Of a DNA stretch of 64,000 nucleotides, positions 53,843 through 63,786 are shown piece by piece (position 1 is the first letter of the stretch; each line of letters starts with the position of its first letter). Under the pieces are notes generated by a model. It saw nothing but the letters and a program-made list of their open reading frames with translations. It was not told the origin of the DNA and made no database searches. A program made the position numbers and the translations under genes. Location: the NCBI RefSeq assembly GCF_028829235.1, contig NZ_JAIWJY010000012.1, positions 1 to 64,000 on the forward strand, read 5' to 3'. The stretch is from Tenacibaculum larymnensis (GTDB taxonomy: Bacteria; Bacteroidota; Bacteroidia; Flavobacteriales; Flavobacteriaceae).

Positions 53843-54358
53843 TTAAATCTTCTTCATTTGTTGCTTCATCATTTGCATTTGCTCTTTAAGCATTCCATGT
53901 TTATCTAGCTTTTTAGCTTCTGCCATTAAGTTCGTAGCTTCTCTCTTTCTGCGTTTAGTCATTGCTATACCAGCTAACTGTAATTTAGCCATAGCTAAAT
54001 CATGATCCATAGCTAAACCTAATTTAACAGCTTTCTTTAAATATTTTTCAGCTTGAGTTATGTTCGTTTGAGACAACATAATTCCGTGTAAGTAGTTATA
54101 GTAACCTTCTTGCTTTTTCGTTAAAGCAGCAGAAGGATTTTTAATATATCCTAACCATTTTTGAGCTCCAGCAAAGTTTTGTTTACGTAGCTGTAAAAAG
54201 GCCAAAAGAATAAATTCGTTTTTAAAATAAAATAAAATAAACAGCCCAGCAAGTAGAAGTATAGATATACCGTTCATGATGTGCCCTTGTGTAAATTCAT
54301 ACACTGACCATACAGTTATTAAGGCAGCTAATACTAATTTTATATTTTTATTGAACAT
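53843..54358 (-). CDS. Small membrane protein with TPR-like helices
   Basis: Not recognised as a named family. 171 residues: two hydrophobic helices (about 8-22 and 30-48), then a soluble part made of helix pairs that resemble tetratricopeptide repeats (YYNYLHGIMLSQTNITQAEK, AEKYLKKAVKLGLAMDHDLA), ending in a Met/Lys/Gln-rich tail. It lies 61 bases downstream of ccsBA on the same strand, but has its own promoter signal. A scaffold role in the inner membrane is a guess. Confidence 0.75.
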   Translation of the reverse strand: MFNKNIKLVLAALITVWSVYEFTQGHIMNGISILLLAGLFILFYFKNEFILLAFLQLRKQNFAGAQKWLGYIKNPSAALTKKQEGYYNYLHGIMLSQTNITQAEKYLKKAVKLGLAMDHDLAMAKLQLAGIAMTKRRKREATNLMAEAKKLDKHGMLKEQMQMMKQQMKKI

Positions 54359-54384
54359 AATTGTTTTTTCTTTTTATCGGTTTG

Positions 54385-54418
54385 CAAAAATACATTTTTT
54401 TAACAGAAAAACTGCCAA
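54385..54418 (-). promoter_or_regulatory. Candidate promoter of the small membrane protein gene
   Basis: On the minus strand TTG (54418-54416), 23 bases, TATTTTTG (54392-54385). Fits the consensus at the upper spacing limit; 26 bases before the start codon. Confidence 0.5.
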
Positions 54419-54419
54419 G

Positions 54420-57400
54420 TTACTTCTTGTAATACTTTTTATTCTTTACCCAAGCTAGAACTCCTATGATACTAACAAAAGCTATAGAGTAATATACTGA
54501 AGTAGGGGTGATTACTTTATCACCACTAGCATACGAATGTAGTCCTGATAAATAGAAGTTTACCCCAAAGTAAGTCATCATAATAGAAGCAAAAGCTATA
54601 ATTGACCATAAGTTGAAGGTATATCTTCCTCGTAAACCTGGAATTAACCTCATGTGTAAAACAAAGGCATATACCATAATTGAAATTAAAGCCCAAGTTT
54701 CTTTAGGGTCCCAACCCCAGTAGCGTCCCCAACTCTCGTTAGCCCACATACCTCCTAAAAAGTTACCAATGGTAAGCATTACTAGGCCTACGGTTAATGC
54801 CATTTCATTAATAACAGTTAATTCTTTAATATGTAGATCCATTTTCTTTTTATTCTTTTCATTAGTGAAAATGATTAAGAATAAAGAAAAGATTCCTAAA
54901 ATCATTCCCATAGCAAATGGACCATAACTAGCTACAATTACAGAAACGTGAACATATAGCCACCAAGAGTTTAATACAGGTTGAAGGTTGGCAATCTCAG
55001 GGTCTAACCAGTTTTGATGCGCAAACATCAAAATAACTGAAACTAAAAATGTGGTAGCAGCAATAGTTAATGAAGATTTCTTTCCTAGGATCAATCCAAA
55101 TAACATGGTTGCTAAGCCAACAAAAATAATGGACTCATAAGCATTACTCCAAGGAGCATTTCCACTTATGTACCAACGGGCAGTTAACCCTAAAACGTGA
55201 AAGACAAATAAGAAAATTACAATACCTATTAATACTTTTACTACACTGTTAACCCAAGGTTTATTGTTGAAAATTTGTAAGAAAACAAATACAATTAAAA
55301 CTAAACTTACATATCCGTAAGATTTAGAAAGTTTAACAAAAATGTTTAGTTTGTTATAAGCTATTTCTAAATCGATTTTATCTTTTGCAGGGATAACTTC
55401 AGAACCAAATTTTTGTTGAAACTTCTTAATTCCGTTTAGAACTTTGTTAGTTTCAGTGTAATTTCCTGACTTTTTTGAAGCTTGTAATAATTGTAAATAA
55501 ACAGGTAATGATTGACGTACAAAAACAGAGTCTGTTCCTTTAAAGTTAGCTTTTAGCGTTTCTGGTTGAGATACCCATTTGTTGTTTTCATCATTTGGAA
55601 TAGGGTAGATGCGTAACATACCACCTCCTAAAGCCTGAGATAGTAACCAAACTCTTCGTTCAATCTTTATAATATCTTTTTCAAACTTATTTTGAATTTT
55701 TTTCTTTTCAGCTTCAACTACTAATTTGCTAATTTTTGAAGAGCCATCTTTATTATAGAAATCAATAAAACGAGCATATTCAGCATCTTCAGGTACACCT
55801 AAAATTTCTCTAATTTGTGTGTTCCCTTTTTCTAGATATACAAAAGGAACATTAAGCCAAAGCATTGGGTTTTCAGTAATAGAAAGTAAAATTTGGCTTG
55901 GGTCTAAATCTTTAAATTTATCAACATGCGCTACTTTCCTCACTAATTCAGAAGCAAAAGTATGAGCAGGTTTCATGCGTCCACCAGCATCTTGAATAAC
56001 TAAAGAACTAAACAAAGCAGCGTGTTTGTCATCTACTTTATTAGTTGTTAAAATAGAATCAATTTGAGCTTCAGTAATTTGTTTTGGCTCATGTGTTTGG
56101 TGTTGACCAAAACTAACTAAAGAAAATAACAAAGCAATAACAGATAGTTTAGCTTTTTTATTTCGGATTTTTACTAATGATTGTTTTAAATCATCAAAGC
56201 GAGTGTTTTTGACAAACAACGAAGCTACCAACCCGAAGAATAATAAAAAGTATCCGATATAGGTAATCCATGTACCCCAGAAATCGTGGTTTACCGATAA
56301 ATGTGTTTGTTCGTGCTCTCCCTCAATTTTATAACTCGATTGGAAGAACTTATAACCTCCGTAATCTAAAATATGATTCATAAAAATTCTATAATCGAAA
56401 GTTTCATTAGGTGCTATTACGGTAATTTCACTAGCATAAGCAGCAGCACTTTCCGAACCAGGATACTTTTCTAACTGAAAGTCATTTAGTTTTATACTAA
56501 AAGGAGTTTGTAGTAATTTAGCACCATACCAAGCTCTAAAGTTTAATTCACCAATACTAAATTGTTGTTGGTTATCAACATTAAACTTTCCACCGTAAAA
56601 CTCAACACGCTTAGTTTCTCCGTTAGCAGTAACATCAAAAATTACAGTGTCATATTTTTTATCGTCTTTTTTACCTCTTACAGTTTTTATTTCTCCTTTC
56701 TCTGGAGATTTAGGAACTACAAATTGTAGACCATTTACATTATGAAGTGTTAGCAGTTGAAAGTGTTGCGCACTATCTTTAACTATTAAACCTTTTTTCT
56801 GGTCAGCCATTCTAAACCAATCACCATCATTTTTAGAAAGCATTTTTAAGCTACCATCTTCATAAAAGAAGTTAATTGAAGCCGCTTCTTTATTAGGAGC
56901 TTCAAAACCTACTAAAATGTTATGAATGTTCTCTATAGTTCCTTTTTTAATGTAGTGTTCATGTCTACTTCCGTCAGAACTTTCTACAAAAAACAAGTGT
57001 TCAGTTCCGTTTTCATCTAAAACCATTTTTGTTTCAGACCAAGGAATATAGTCCACTAAATTAAAAATAACTTCATGTTTTTTTCCTCCTTTTTCAGGTT
57101 GGAAGTTTTCTTTAAAGTTTACCGAGTTATCTCCCCAAGCAGATAAAAGTAACTTGTTAGCAGTGGTTTTTTGAAACTCGCTATTATCAATTATTACATT
57201 TAAATATGTGTGTTCTGAATAAAATTGGTTGGTTGTTTCTCCTTCGTCAATAACCATTAAACCTTCATAACTAATATAACGAGTAATACCAGCTCCAATT
57301 AAGATTAAAAGAAAAGAAACGTGAAATAACAATACTGACCATTTTTCTTTTTTATATAACCTGTACCTAAAAATGTTTCCGAAAAAATTGATAACAAAAA

Positions 57401-57566
57401 ACACCATTATTAACTCAAACCACCAAGTGTTGTAGATTAGTGCTTTAGAAGTTTGTGTTCCGTAATCGTTTTCAATAAAAGTTGCAACTCCCATGGCAAT
57501 GGCAAAAGCAAAAAATAAAACGGCCATTAAACGGGTAGAGTAGAGGGTATCTAAGATTTTTTTCAT
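54420..57566 (-). CDS. ccsBA: Fused cytochrome c biogenesis protein CcsBA (ResB-CcsA)
   Basis: System II cytochrome c synthetase: carries haem across the inner membrane and attaches it to apocytochrome c. The N-terminal half (about 1-470) is ResB/CcsB-like: early helices (LMAVLFFAFAIAMGVATFIE), a large periplasmic domain, and a later helix near residue 435. A linker with LSVIALLFSLVSFGQ follows, then a second periplasmic stretch. The C-terminal half (about 760-1048) is CcsA with the tryptophan-rich haem-handling motif NESWGRYWGWDPKETWAL near residue 945, and conserved His residues in nearby loops. 1048 residues, as in other Bacteroidota fusions. Confidence 0.94.
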   Translation of the reverse strand: MKKILDTLYSTRLMAVLFFAFAIAMGVATFIENDYGTQTSKALIYNTWWFELIMVFFVINFFGNIFRYRLYKKEKWSVLLFHVSFLLILIGAGITRYISYEGLMVIDEGETTNQFYSEHTYLNVIIDNSEFQKTTANKLLLSAWGDNSVNFKENFQPEKGGKKHEVIFNLVDYIPWSETKMVLDENGTEHLFFVESSDGSRHEHYIKKGTIENIHNILVGFEAPNKEAASINFFYEDGSLKMLSKNDGDWFRMADQKKGLIVKDSAQHFQLLTLHNVNGLQFVVPKSPEKGEIKTVRGKKDDKKYDTVIFDVTANGETKRVEFYGGKFNVDNQQQFSIGELNFRAWYGAKLLQTPFSIKLNDFQLEKYPGSESAAAYASEITVIAPNETFDYRIFMNHILDYGGYKFFQSSYKIEGEHEQTHLSVNHDFWGTWITYIGYFLLFFGLVASLFVKNTRFDDLKQSLVKIRNKKAKLSVIALLFSLVSFGQHQTHEPKQITEAQIDSILTTNKVDDKHAALFSSLVIQDAGGRMKPAHTFASELVRKVAHVDKFKDLDPSQILLSITENPMLWLNVPFVYLEKGNTQIREILGVPEDAEYARFIDFYNKDGSSKISKLVVEAEKKKIQNKFEKDIIKIERRVWLLSQALGGGMLRIYPIPNDENNKWVSQPETLKANFKGTDSVFVRQSLPVYLQLLQASKKSGNYTETNKVLNGIKKFQQKFGSEVIPAKDKIDLEIAYNKLNIFVKLSKSYGYVSLVLIVFVFLQIFNNKPWVNSVVKVLIGIVIFLFVFHVLGLTARWYISGNAPWSNAYESIIFVGLATMLFGLILGKKSSLTIAATTFLVSVILMFAHQNWLDPEIANLQPVLNSWWLYVHVSVIVASYGPFAMGMILGIFSLFLIIFTNEKNKKKMDLHIKELTVINEMALTVGLVMLTIGNFLGGMWANESWGRYWGWDPKETWALISIMVYAFVLHMRLIPGLRGRYTFNLWSIIAFASIMMTYFGVNFYLSGLHSYASGDKVITPTSVYYSIAFVSIIGVLAWVKNKKYYKK

Positions 57567-57671
57567 CAGTAAATCTGCTAAGTATAAAACGACGCAAATT
57601 TACGGATTAAAGCTTTAATCGCCTTATGAAATCAATCATTTTTAAAAGGTAAAATGTTAAATTTATGAAGG

Positions 57672-58550
57672 TTAATTTCCAATTCGTTCTCCCATTTTAA
57701 CAAAGGTTTCCATTCTGTTTTTAGTGTTAGCTAAAATATCTTCGTCAATAGTGATTTTTGAGCTATCAACCAATAATACAATAGTAGACCCTCCAAAAGC
57801 AAAATATCCCATCTCATCACCTTTTTTAACCTCCGTATTTGGGGTGTAGGTTTCTATGATGCTTCCAACCATCGTAGCGCCCACAGGGGCAATGATAATA
57901 TCTCCTTTGTTGTGTGTTTTTAAAGTGCAGAATTCTCTTTTGTTTTCACAGAATACTCTGGTGAAGTTAGCAGCTAGGGCATAAGGTGATACTGAAAAAT
58001 AACGTCCTTTAATTTTTGTTACATTAGAAGGAATTCCGTCGTAAGGGAAATGGTAACGATGATAATCATTAGGAGCCAATCGAAGTATAATTAAAGAATC
58101 GTCTTTATGCTTTGTGGCTAGTTCTTTGTTGTCTAAAAATTCTTCTAAGGTGAATTTTCTCCCTTTAACAAAGAAGTTTTGAATATCTGAAATATTTTTA
58201 AAGGCTAACATTTTTCCGTCACCAGGAGAAACAAAACCTTCTTCAATAGGGCGAGCGTCAGATTTTAACTTTCGATAGAAAAAATCATTAAAAGAAATAT
58301 AATCTTCTGAAGGTCTTTCAGCTTCGCTCATGTCAATTTGAAGCTCTCTAACAAAACTGTTTATTTTGTTAATAGAGTTGGGTTTGTTCATGAGTTTACC
58401 GTACCACGATGATAAAAATTTACGTTTAACCAATGGCAATAAAGCCATTTTACCAAACGGATTGTTGTATAGCAATTTTAAGTACCCTTCACCAGGAGGG
58501 TTTTCGGTAATTATTTTACCTGTTTTTCTATCAATGAATTTTATTTTCAT
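57672..58550 (-). CDS. psd: Phosphatidylserine decarboxylase proenzyme
   Basis: Makes phosphatidylethanolamine. The proenzyme self-cleaves at Gly254-Ser255 in FGGSTIVLL to form the pyruvoyl group. Other typical stretches: SFNDFFYRKLK, VSPGDGKMLAF, LRLAPNDYHRYHFP (metal/His region), and FCENKREFCTLKT. 292 residues, as in the longer type II-like enzymes. It starts 5 bases after the mutB stop and is probably the last gene of the udk-ftsB/divIC-mutA-mutB-psd unit. No clear terminator follows. Confidence 0.94.
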   Translation of the reverse strand: MKIKFIDRKTGKIITENPPGEGYLKLLYNNPFGKMALLPLVKRKFLSSWYGKLMNKPNSINKINSFVRELQIDMSEAERPSEDYISFNDFFYRKLKSDARPIEEGFVSPGDGKMLAFKNISDIQNFFVKGRKFTLEEFLDNKELATKHKDDSLIILRLAPNDYHRYHFPYDGIPSNVTKIKGRYFSVSPYALAANFTRVFCENKREFCTLKTHNKGDIIIAPVGATMVGSIIETYTPNTEVKKGDEMGYFAFGGSTIVLLVDSSKITIDEDILANTKNRMETFVKMGERIGN

Positions 58551-58555
58551 AACCG

Positions 58556-60619
58556 TTATTCTTCGGTACTATCAATTAAAATAGTTAACATGTCAATAGC
58601 AGCTTGTGCAATTTTAGTTCCTGGGCCAAAAACACCTACGGCACCAGCATCAAACAAGAATTGGTAGTCTTGTGCAGGGATTACACCACCAACAATAACC
58701 ATAATATCTTCACGGCCATATTTTTTAAGTTCAGCAATAACCTGAGGAACTAAGGTTTTGTGTCCTGCAGCTAATGATGAAATTCCTAAAATATGGACAT
58801 CATTTTCTATAGCTTGTTTGGTAGCTTCTTGCGGAGTTTGGAATAAAGGGCCTATATCTACATCAAAACCTAAGTCGGCATATCCTGTAGCTACTACTTT
58901 AGCTCCACGATCGTGACCGTCTTGTCCTAATTTAGCAATCATAATACGTGGACGACGTCCTTCTAACTCAGCAAATTTATCAGCTAGTTCAGTAGCCTTT
59001 TTAAATAACTCGTCATCTTTTATTTCTTTACTATACACGCCAGATATGGTTTTATGTACTGCTTTATGACGTCCGAAAATAGTTTCAAGGGCGTCAGAAA
59101 TTTCACCTAATGTAGCTCTGTTTCTCGCAGCTTTTACTGCTAAATCTAATAAATTTCCTTCACCTGTTTTAGCAGATTCAGTTAAATCGCTCAATGTTTT
59201 ATCAACTTCAGCTTGATTTCGCTTCGATTTTAAATTGTTTAGTCTATCAATTTGAGATTGACGAACAGCTTCGTTATCAACTTCTAAAATATGTAAAGGA
59301 TCTTCTTGTTCTAGTTGATATTTATTAACACCAACAATAACATCTTGACTACTGTCAATTTTGGCTTGTTTTATGGCAGCAGCTTCTTCAATACGCATTT
59401 TAGGAATCCCTTTTTCAATAGCTTTGGTCATTCCTCCTAATTCTTCAACTTCTTGAATTAATTCCCAAGCTTTGTTGGCAATTTCTTCGGTAAGTTTTTC
59501 AACATGATAACTACCAGCCCAAGGATCAACCGTTTTTGTAATATGGGTTTCTTGTTGTAGATATATTTGTGTGTTACGAGCAATACGGGCTGAAAAATCG
59601 GTAGGTAAGGCAATTGCTTCGTCTAAAGCGTTGGTATGTAAACTTTGTGTACCTCCGAATGCAGCAGCCATAGCTTCAATTGCGGTACGGGCCACATTGT
59701 TAAAAGGATCTTGCTCAGTTAAACTCCATCCACTAGTTTGACAGTGAGTTCTTAATGCTAGCGATTTTGGGTTTTTAGGGTTGAATTGTTTTACCAATTT
59801 AGCCCATAACATTCTACCTGCACGCATTTTGGCAATTTCCATAAAATGATTCATTCCGATAGCCCAGAAAAAAGATAGGCGAGGAGCAAAGGTGTCGATA
59901 TCCATTCCAGCTTCCAATCCTTTTTTTATGTATTCTAATCCGTCAGCTAAAGTGTATGCTAATTCAATTTCTGCTGTAGCACCAGCTTCTTGCATGTGGT
60001 AACCAGAAATAGAAATTGAATTAAACCTAGGCATATTTTCAGAAGTATATCTAAAAATATCAGCAATAATTTTCATTGAGGGAGTAGGTGGGTAAATGTA
60101 AGTGTTACGCACCATAAACTCTTTTAATATATCGTTTTGAATAGTTCCTGATAATAATTCAGGAGCTACACCTTGTTCTTCGGCTGCTACAATATAAAAT
60201 GCCAAAATTGGTAAAACGGCTCCGTTCATAGTCATAGAAACCGACATTTTATCTAGCGGAATCTGATCGAATAAGACTTTCATGTCTTCAACAGAATCAA
60301 TAGCAACCCCAGCTTTTCCAACATCACCTTGTACACGTTCATGGTCTGAGTCGTATCCTCGGTGCGTAGCTAAATCAAAAGCAACTGATAATCCTTTTTG
60401 ACCTGCAGCTAAATTTCTACGGTAAAAAGCATTACTTTCTTCTGCAGTAGAAAAACCTGCATATTGACGAATTGTCCAAGGTCTACGAACATACATAGTG
60501 GAGTATGGTCCACGTAAGTTAGGAGCGATACCTGCAACAAAATCTTCATGTTTAAAGCTTTTGTTTTGCTGTTCTTGGCTTTTGTCTATTTGTATGTTTG
60601 ATATATCTTTTCTACTCAT
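58556..60619 (-). CDS. mutB: Methylmalonyl-CoA mutase, large (catalytic) subunit
   Basis: B12-dependent interconversion of succinyl-CoA and methylmalonyl-CoA. Substrate barrel: [20 protein letters not shown] near residue 37, [20 protein letters not shown], and [20 protein letters not shown]. The C-terminal cobalamin domain has the DxHxxG motif in [12 protein letters not shown] (about residue 565), plus [11 protein letters not shown] and VIVGGVIP. 687 residues. Overlaps mutA by 8 bases, indicating translational coupling. Confidence 0.96.
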   Translation of the reverse strand: MSRKDISNIQIDKSQEQQNKSFKHEDFVAGIAPNLRGPYSTMYVRRPWTIRQYAGFSTAEESNAFYRRNLAAGQKGLSVAFDLATHRGYDSDHERVQGDVGKAGVAIDSVEDMKVLFDQIPLDKMSVSMTMNGAVLPILAFYIVAAEEQGVAPELLSGTIQNDILKEFMVRNTYIYPPTPSMKIIADIFRYTSENMPRFNSISISGYHMQEAGATAEIELAYTLADGLEYIKKGLEAGMDIDTFAPRLSFFWAIGMNHFMEIAKMRAGRMLWAKLVKQFNPKNPKSLALRTHCQTSGWSLTEQDPFNNVARTAIEAMAAAFGGTQSLHTNALDEAIALPTDFSARIARNTQIYLQQETHITKTVDPWAGSYHVEKLTEEIANKAWELIQEVEELGGMTKAIEKGIPKMRIEEAAAIKQAKIDSSQDVIVGVNKYQLEQEDPLHILEVDNEAVRQSQIDRLNNLKSKRNQAEVDKTLSDLTESAKTGEGNLLDLAVKAARNRATLGEISDALETIFGRHKAVHKTISGVYSKEIKDDELFKKATELADKFAELEGRRPRIMIAKLGQDGHDRGAKVVATGYADLGFDVDIGPLFQTPQEATKQAIENDVHILGISSLAAGHKTLVPQVIAELKKYGREDIMVIVGGVIPAQDYQFLFDAGAVGVFGPGTKIAQAAIDMLTILIDSTEE

Positions 60620-61958
60620 TTTCTAAACGTTCTTGTTCTAGCTTTTCGGCTAATCGTTTTTGGATAATAGGTTGAATTAGGGTTTTTTCATTACGAATTT
60701 TCAAGAAAGGAGAAACTTCTAAATCGTTTTTCATCTTATCTTCTTCGTTTTGAATTTTGTTTGTGCCAAGTAATACTAACTCTCCTGAATCGAATAATTG
60801 TTGTTCTTTATCCGCAGTTTCTTTTATTTTTCTTTGGATAACTCCTTCTTTTAGTTGTTTTAAAAAACCACCGCCTTTCTCTATTAACTTAAAGACTTCT
60901 AGTGCTTTTTGAGCAAGTTGTTGAGTGATTGTTTCGATATAATATGCACCGTCAGCAATATTTTGAGCTTCTGCTAACTCACTTTCTTGTTGTAAAATTA
61001 ATAGCTGATTTCTTGAAATACGTTCTCCAAATTCATTTGAATGATGAAAAATTTTATCATAGGAGCTATTGGCTACAGTATTTGCTCCTCCTAAAATAGC
61101 GCTCATACACTCTGAAGTTGTACGAAGCATATTTACATTATAGTCATATAAGGTTTTGTTACGTAAACTAGGTTGAGCAAAAATATGAGCAGTAGCTTTG
61201 GTGTTGTATTCGTTTAATAAAGAATCCCATAAAATCCTAAAAGCTCTTAGTTTGGCGATTTCAAAAAAGTAATTGCTACCTACTGAAAAATTAAAGTGAA
61301 TATTGTTAGCAATTGAACTTCCGAAATGATTCAAATATTCATTTGCATGTGCAAGTGTGTATGCTAATTGTTGAACAATCGAGGCTCCTGCATTTTGATA
61401 AGTAGAAGCGTTAACACAAATGGAATTTTGAGTTACTTTTGCTATTTCTTCTAATTGGGTATGGTCATTTTTAAGATTAGAATACCAATTTCCTGAGCTA
61501 GCTAAGTGTCCTATAATATCAATGTTAAAAAAGCAATTGTCTGAGTTTGTATAATCAGCTAGTTCTTTAACGAATTCTGATGATAAAAAATCAAAAGTAA
61601 AGTAAAGTGTAGTTTTTTGAGTGTCAATTCCTTTTAATAAGGCATTGTAGTCAAACTCTTTTTTAGCAATGAATTCAATAGCACTAGCTCCTCTTTTAAG
61701 AGAGTCGATAGCAAACGCATTTGCTTTTTCTTCATCTTCAATATTGATAGATTGGCAAATGGTAAAACCTTGCTTGGAAGTTTTTACTCTAATATTAGTT
61801 CTATCTTCTTTAGTGTAAAAAGGTTTTACAGTAATACTCTCTTCAGTTTTCCATAAAAGAGTGTCGTTATAATCGGCACCTTTAAGGTCTACTTGTATTT
61901 TTTGTTTCCATTCTGCAGGGGTAACACCTTGAAATTCGTCAAATAAATAGTTACTCAT
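60612..61958 (-). CDS. mutA: Methylmalonyl-CoA mutase, small subunit
   Basis: Non-catalytic partner of MutB. It has a mutase-type barrel ([38 protein letters not shown], and [20 protein letters not shown]) but stops at 448 residues, with no cobalamin-binding C-domain; small subunits of other bacteria usually keep a degenerate one, so this is a short version common in Bacteroidota. Its ATG overlaps the stop of the upstream ftsB/divIC-like gene by one base. Confidence 0.93.
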   Translation of the reverse strand: MSNYLFDEFQGVTPAEWKQKIQVDLKGADYNDTLLWKTEESITVKPFYTKEDRTNIRVKTSKQGFTICQSINIEDEEKANAFAIDSLKRGASAIEFIAKKEFDYNALLKGIDTQKTTLYFTFDFLSSEFVKELADYTNSDNCFFNIDIIGHLASSGNWYSNLKNDHTQLEEIAKVTQNSICVNASTYQNAGASIVQQLAYTLAHANEYLNHFGSSIANNIHFNFSVGSNYFFEIAKLRAFRILWDSLLNEYNTKATAHIFAQPSLRNKTLYDYNVNMLRTTSECMSAILGGANTVANSSYDKIFHHSNEFGERISRNQLLILQQESELAEAQNIADGAYYIETITQQLAQKALEVFKLIEKGGGFLKQLKEGVIQRKIKETADKEQQLFDSGELVLLGTNKIQNEEDKMKNDLEVSPFLKIRNEKTLIQPIIQKRLAEKLEQERLENE

Positions 61959-62275
61959 TACTTTTTTATGGTATCAAATTCAATAATATAAATATCTTCA
62001 TCTTCTTTCTTCATTAAGTACTTTTCTCTAGCATAGCGTTCTAGTTGAAGAGAGTCTTGTAGTTGTTGTATGGTTTTTTTGTCTTTCTTGATTTTTTTTT
62101 CATGATAATCAATCCAGCTTTTTAACTCATTAATTTCTTTATTAAACTCTCTATGTGTAAGGTAAGAATTTTCATCAAAAAAAAGCATCCATACCACAAA
62201 TACAGTAAGTATAATCACATAAATATTAGTGGCTATTTTAAAGGAAGGTTTGTTTTTTATTGATTTAAAACTCAT
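61958..62275 (-). CDS. FtsB/DivIC-family septum formation initiator
   Basis: Small bitopic cell-division protein: short cytoplasmic N-terminus, one membrane helix (IYVIILTVFVVWMLFFDE, about residues 18-35), then a coiled coil (about 42-80) and YAREKYLMKKEDEDIYIIEF, where the AREKYLMK stretch is typical of FtsB/DivIC. 105 residues. Between udk (one base upstream) and mutA (one-base overlap). Bacteroidota use this protein with FtsL and FtsQ at the septum. Confidence 0.9.
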   Translation of the reverse strand: MSFKSIKNKPSFKIATNIYVIILTVFVVWMLFFDENSYLTHREFNKEINELKSWIDYHEKKIKKDKKTIQQLQDSLQLERYAREKYLMKKEDEDIYIIEFDTIKK

Positions 62276-62276
62276 G

Positions 62277-62891
62277 TTATAAACGGTCGTTAATTACAGT
62301 TCTTACAATGTCTATAGCAACAGTATTATATCTGTCGTTAGGTATAATAATGTCAGCATAATTTTTAGTAGGCTCAATAAATTGTTGGTGCATTGGTTTT
62401 AAGGTGCTTTGGTAGCGGTTTAAAACTTCATCAACATCTCTACCTCGTTCTTTAATGTCTCTTCTTACACGTCTAATCAAGCGTTCGTCAGCATCAGCAT
62501 GAACAAAAACTTTAATGTCACACAAGTTACGAAGTTCTTTACTATTAAAAATCAAAATACCTTCAATAATAATAACTTTTCTAGGGTGTGTTTTTATAGT
62601 GTCTTTGGTTCTGTTGTGGGCAACGAATGAATATACAGGTTGTTCAATGATGCATCCGTTTTTTAATTCAGATAGATGATCTACCATTAAATCAAAATCG
62701 ATAGCTCTAGGATGATCAAAGTTTATCTTTGTTCGTTCTTCGTAAGTTAGGTTATCTGTTTGTTTGTAGTAAGAGTCTTGAGAGATAACGCATACTTCAT
62801 CGGCAGGAAGTTCGTTAATAATTTGGTTTACTACAGTGGTTTTTCCACTCCCTGTACCTCCAGCAATACCAATAACAAATATATTTTTCAT
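62277..62891 (-). CDS. udk: Uridine kinase
   Basis: Phosphorylates uridine and cytidine in pyrimidine salvage. P-loop IGIAGGTGSGKTTVVNQII at residues 7-25, SQDSYYKQ, FDHPRAIDFDLM, YSFVAHNRT, and RRVRRDIKERGRDVDEVL. 204 residues, complete. First gene of the minus-strand unit with ftsB/divIC-like, mutA, mutB and psd. A -7-like element TAAATTTG lies on the minus strand at 62926-62919, 28 bases before its ATG, with no -33 TTG. Confidence 0.96.
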   Translation of the reverse strand: MKNIFVIGIAGGTGSGKTTVVNQIINELPADEVCVISQDSYYKQTDNLTYEERTKINFDHPRAIDFDLMVDHLSELKNGCIIEQPVYSFVAHNRTKDTIKTHPRKVIIIEGILIFNSKELRNLCDIKVFVHADADERLIRRVRRDIKERGRDVDEVLNRYQSTLKPMHQQFIEPTKNYADIIIPNDRYNTVAIDIVRTVINDRL

Positions 62892-62941
62892 TAAGTTTTT
62901 GTAAAAATAGAGTTATGACAAATTTAGCAAATTAAGCGCAT

Positions 62942-62973
62942 AAAAAAAGCGCTAACTTTTTGTTAGCGCTTTT
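62942..62973 (-). terminator. Terminator of the tRNA-Thr gene
   Basis: Stem AAAAGCGCTAAC/GTTAGCGCTTTT (62945-62956 and 62962-62973), loop TTTTT. On the minus strand a T-run follows. It ends just before the mature tRNA 3' end. Confidence 0.85.
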
Positions 62974-62981
62974 AGTTTTTG

Positions 62982-63055
62982 AGCCGATGGAGGGACTCGA
63001 ACCCACGACCTGCTGATTACAAATCAGCTGCTCTAGCCAGCTGAGCTACATCGGC
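62982..63055 (-). tRNA. tRNA-Thr (anticodon TGT)
   Basis: Minus-strand cloverleaf: acceptor GCCGATG/CATCGGC, D-arm AGCTCAGCTGGCTAGAGC, anticodon stem CTGAT/ATCAG with loop TTGTA-type (TTTGTAA, anticodon TGT), T-arm GTGGGTTCGAGTCCC. Discriminator T; CCA not encoded. A -7 box TATATTTG lies on the minus strand at 63082-63075, about 20 bases upstream of the tRNA. Confidence 0.93.
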
Positions 63056-63227
63056 GTTTGCTTTAAAAGCGTGGCAAATATATAATGTTTTTTGAAACTG
63101 GAAAAACTTTTTTTAAAAATTTTTAATGCTTGTTTTTTGTAATGGTTTAGAGAGTTTTTTAAGTTGTTGAATTAGAGTTTGTTTTAACTTTTTTAGTGAG
63201 GTGATTTTTTTTTAAAAATAAAATAAG

Positions 63228-63302
63228 TCGGGATGAGTGGATTCGAACCACCGATCTCTGGTCCCCCAGACCAGCACTTTAACCGGACTAAGCTACATCC
63301 CG
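63228..63302 (-). tRNA. tRNA-Pro (anticodon GGG)
   Basis: Minus-strand cloverleaf: acceptor CGGGATG/CATCCCG, D-arm GCTTAGTCCGGTTAAAGT, anticodon stem CTGGT/ACCAG with loop CTGGGGG (anticodon GGG, reading CCC and CCU), T-arm GGTGGTTCGAATCCACT. Discriminator A; CCA not encoded. A TATATTTG box (minus strand, 63316-63309) lies only seven bases upstream, so a primary transcript would have almost no leader. Confidence 0.92.
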
Positions 63303-63318
63303 ATTTCACAAATATATT

Positions 63319-63357
63319 TAAAAAAGAAAAGTTCTAAGTAAATTTACTTAGAACTTT
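63319..63357 (-). terminator. Terminator of the small unknown gene
   Basis: A perfect 30-base palindrome (63328-63357; arms AAAGTTCTAAGTAAA and its complement). On the minus strand it is followed by T-rich sequence (complement of 63319-63327). It lies 91 bases after the small gene's stop. Confidence 0.78.
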
Positions 63358-63448
63358 ATCAAGAATAAATATTATAATGAGAGTGGTAGTTGATGAAACT
63401 ACTATTCTTATGTATATATCATAAACGAGCTTAAAGGTTGTTTATTGT

Positions 63449-63679
63449 TTAAGCTGTTAAAGGTTTTCCTTTTAAACGTTTTTCAATACGTTGTTTTACA
63501 GCTGTTAAACGCTTCATTAAGTCCATTAACGTGCTGTCTTTTGTTTGTTTATATACCTCATTAATCTCTAGAATCAGAGCTTTTGCTTCTCTAGAGGCTA
63601 GTATTCTATCACTAGTAGTAACAAATTTGAATTTTCTGTTTTCAAATTCTTCTGCCTTATTGATTAATTCTGAATTCAT
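63449..63679 (-). CDS. Small helical protein of unknown function
   Basis: 76 residues, highly charged and predicted helical throughout (NSELINKAEEFENRKFKFVT, ASREAKALILEINEVYKQTK, RLTAVKQRIEKRLKGKP), without a signal peptide or membrane helix. I do not recognise the family. A consensus promoter upstream and a perfect palindromic terminator downstream support it as a real gene. A cytoplasmic, possibly nucleic-acid-binding or regulatory protein is conceivable given the basic C-terminus, but that is a guess. Confidence 0.7.
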   Translation of the reverse strand: MNSELINKAEEFENRKFKFVTTSDRILASREAKALILEINEVYKQTKDSTLMDLMKRLTAVKQRIEKRLKGKPLTA

Positions 63680-63757
63680 AAATTTACCAATTTAATTTAA
63701 AATTTCTTTATTAGGTTTTGTCTGATAAAAGATATATGCCTAAAATAACTGGGGCGG

Positions 63758-63786
63758 CAAATATATGGGAAACTTTCTGTTTGCAA
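63758..63786 (-). promoter_or_regulatory. Promoter of the small unknown gene
   Basis: On the minus strand TTG (63786-63784), 18 bases, TATATTTG (63765-63758): exact consensus. The leader to the ATG would be about 70 bases. Confidence 0.65.
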
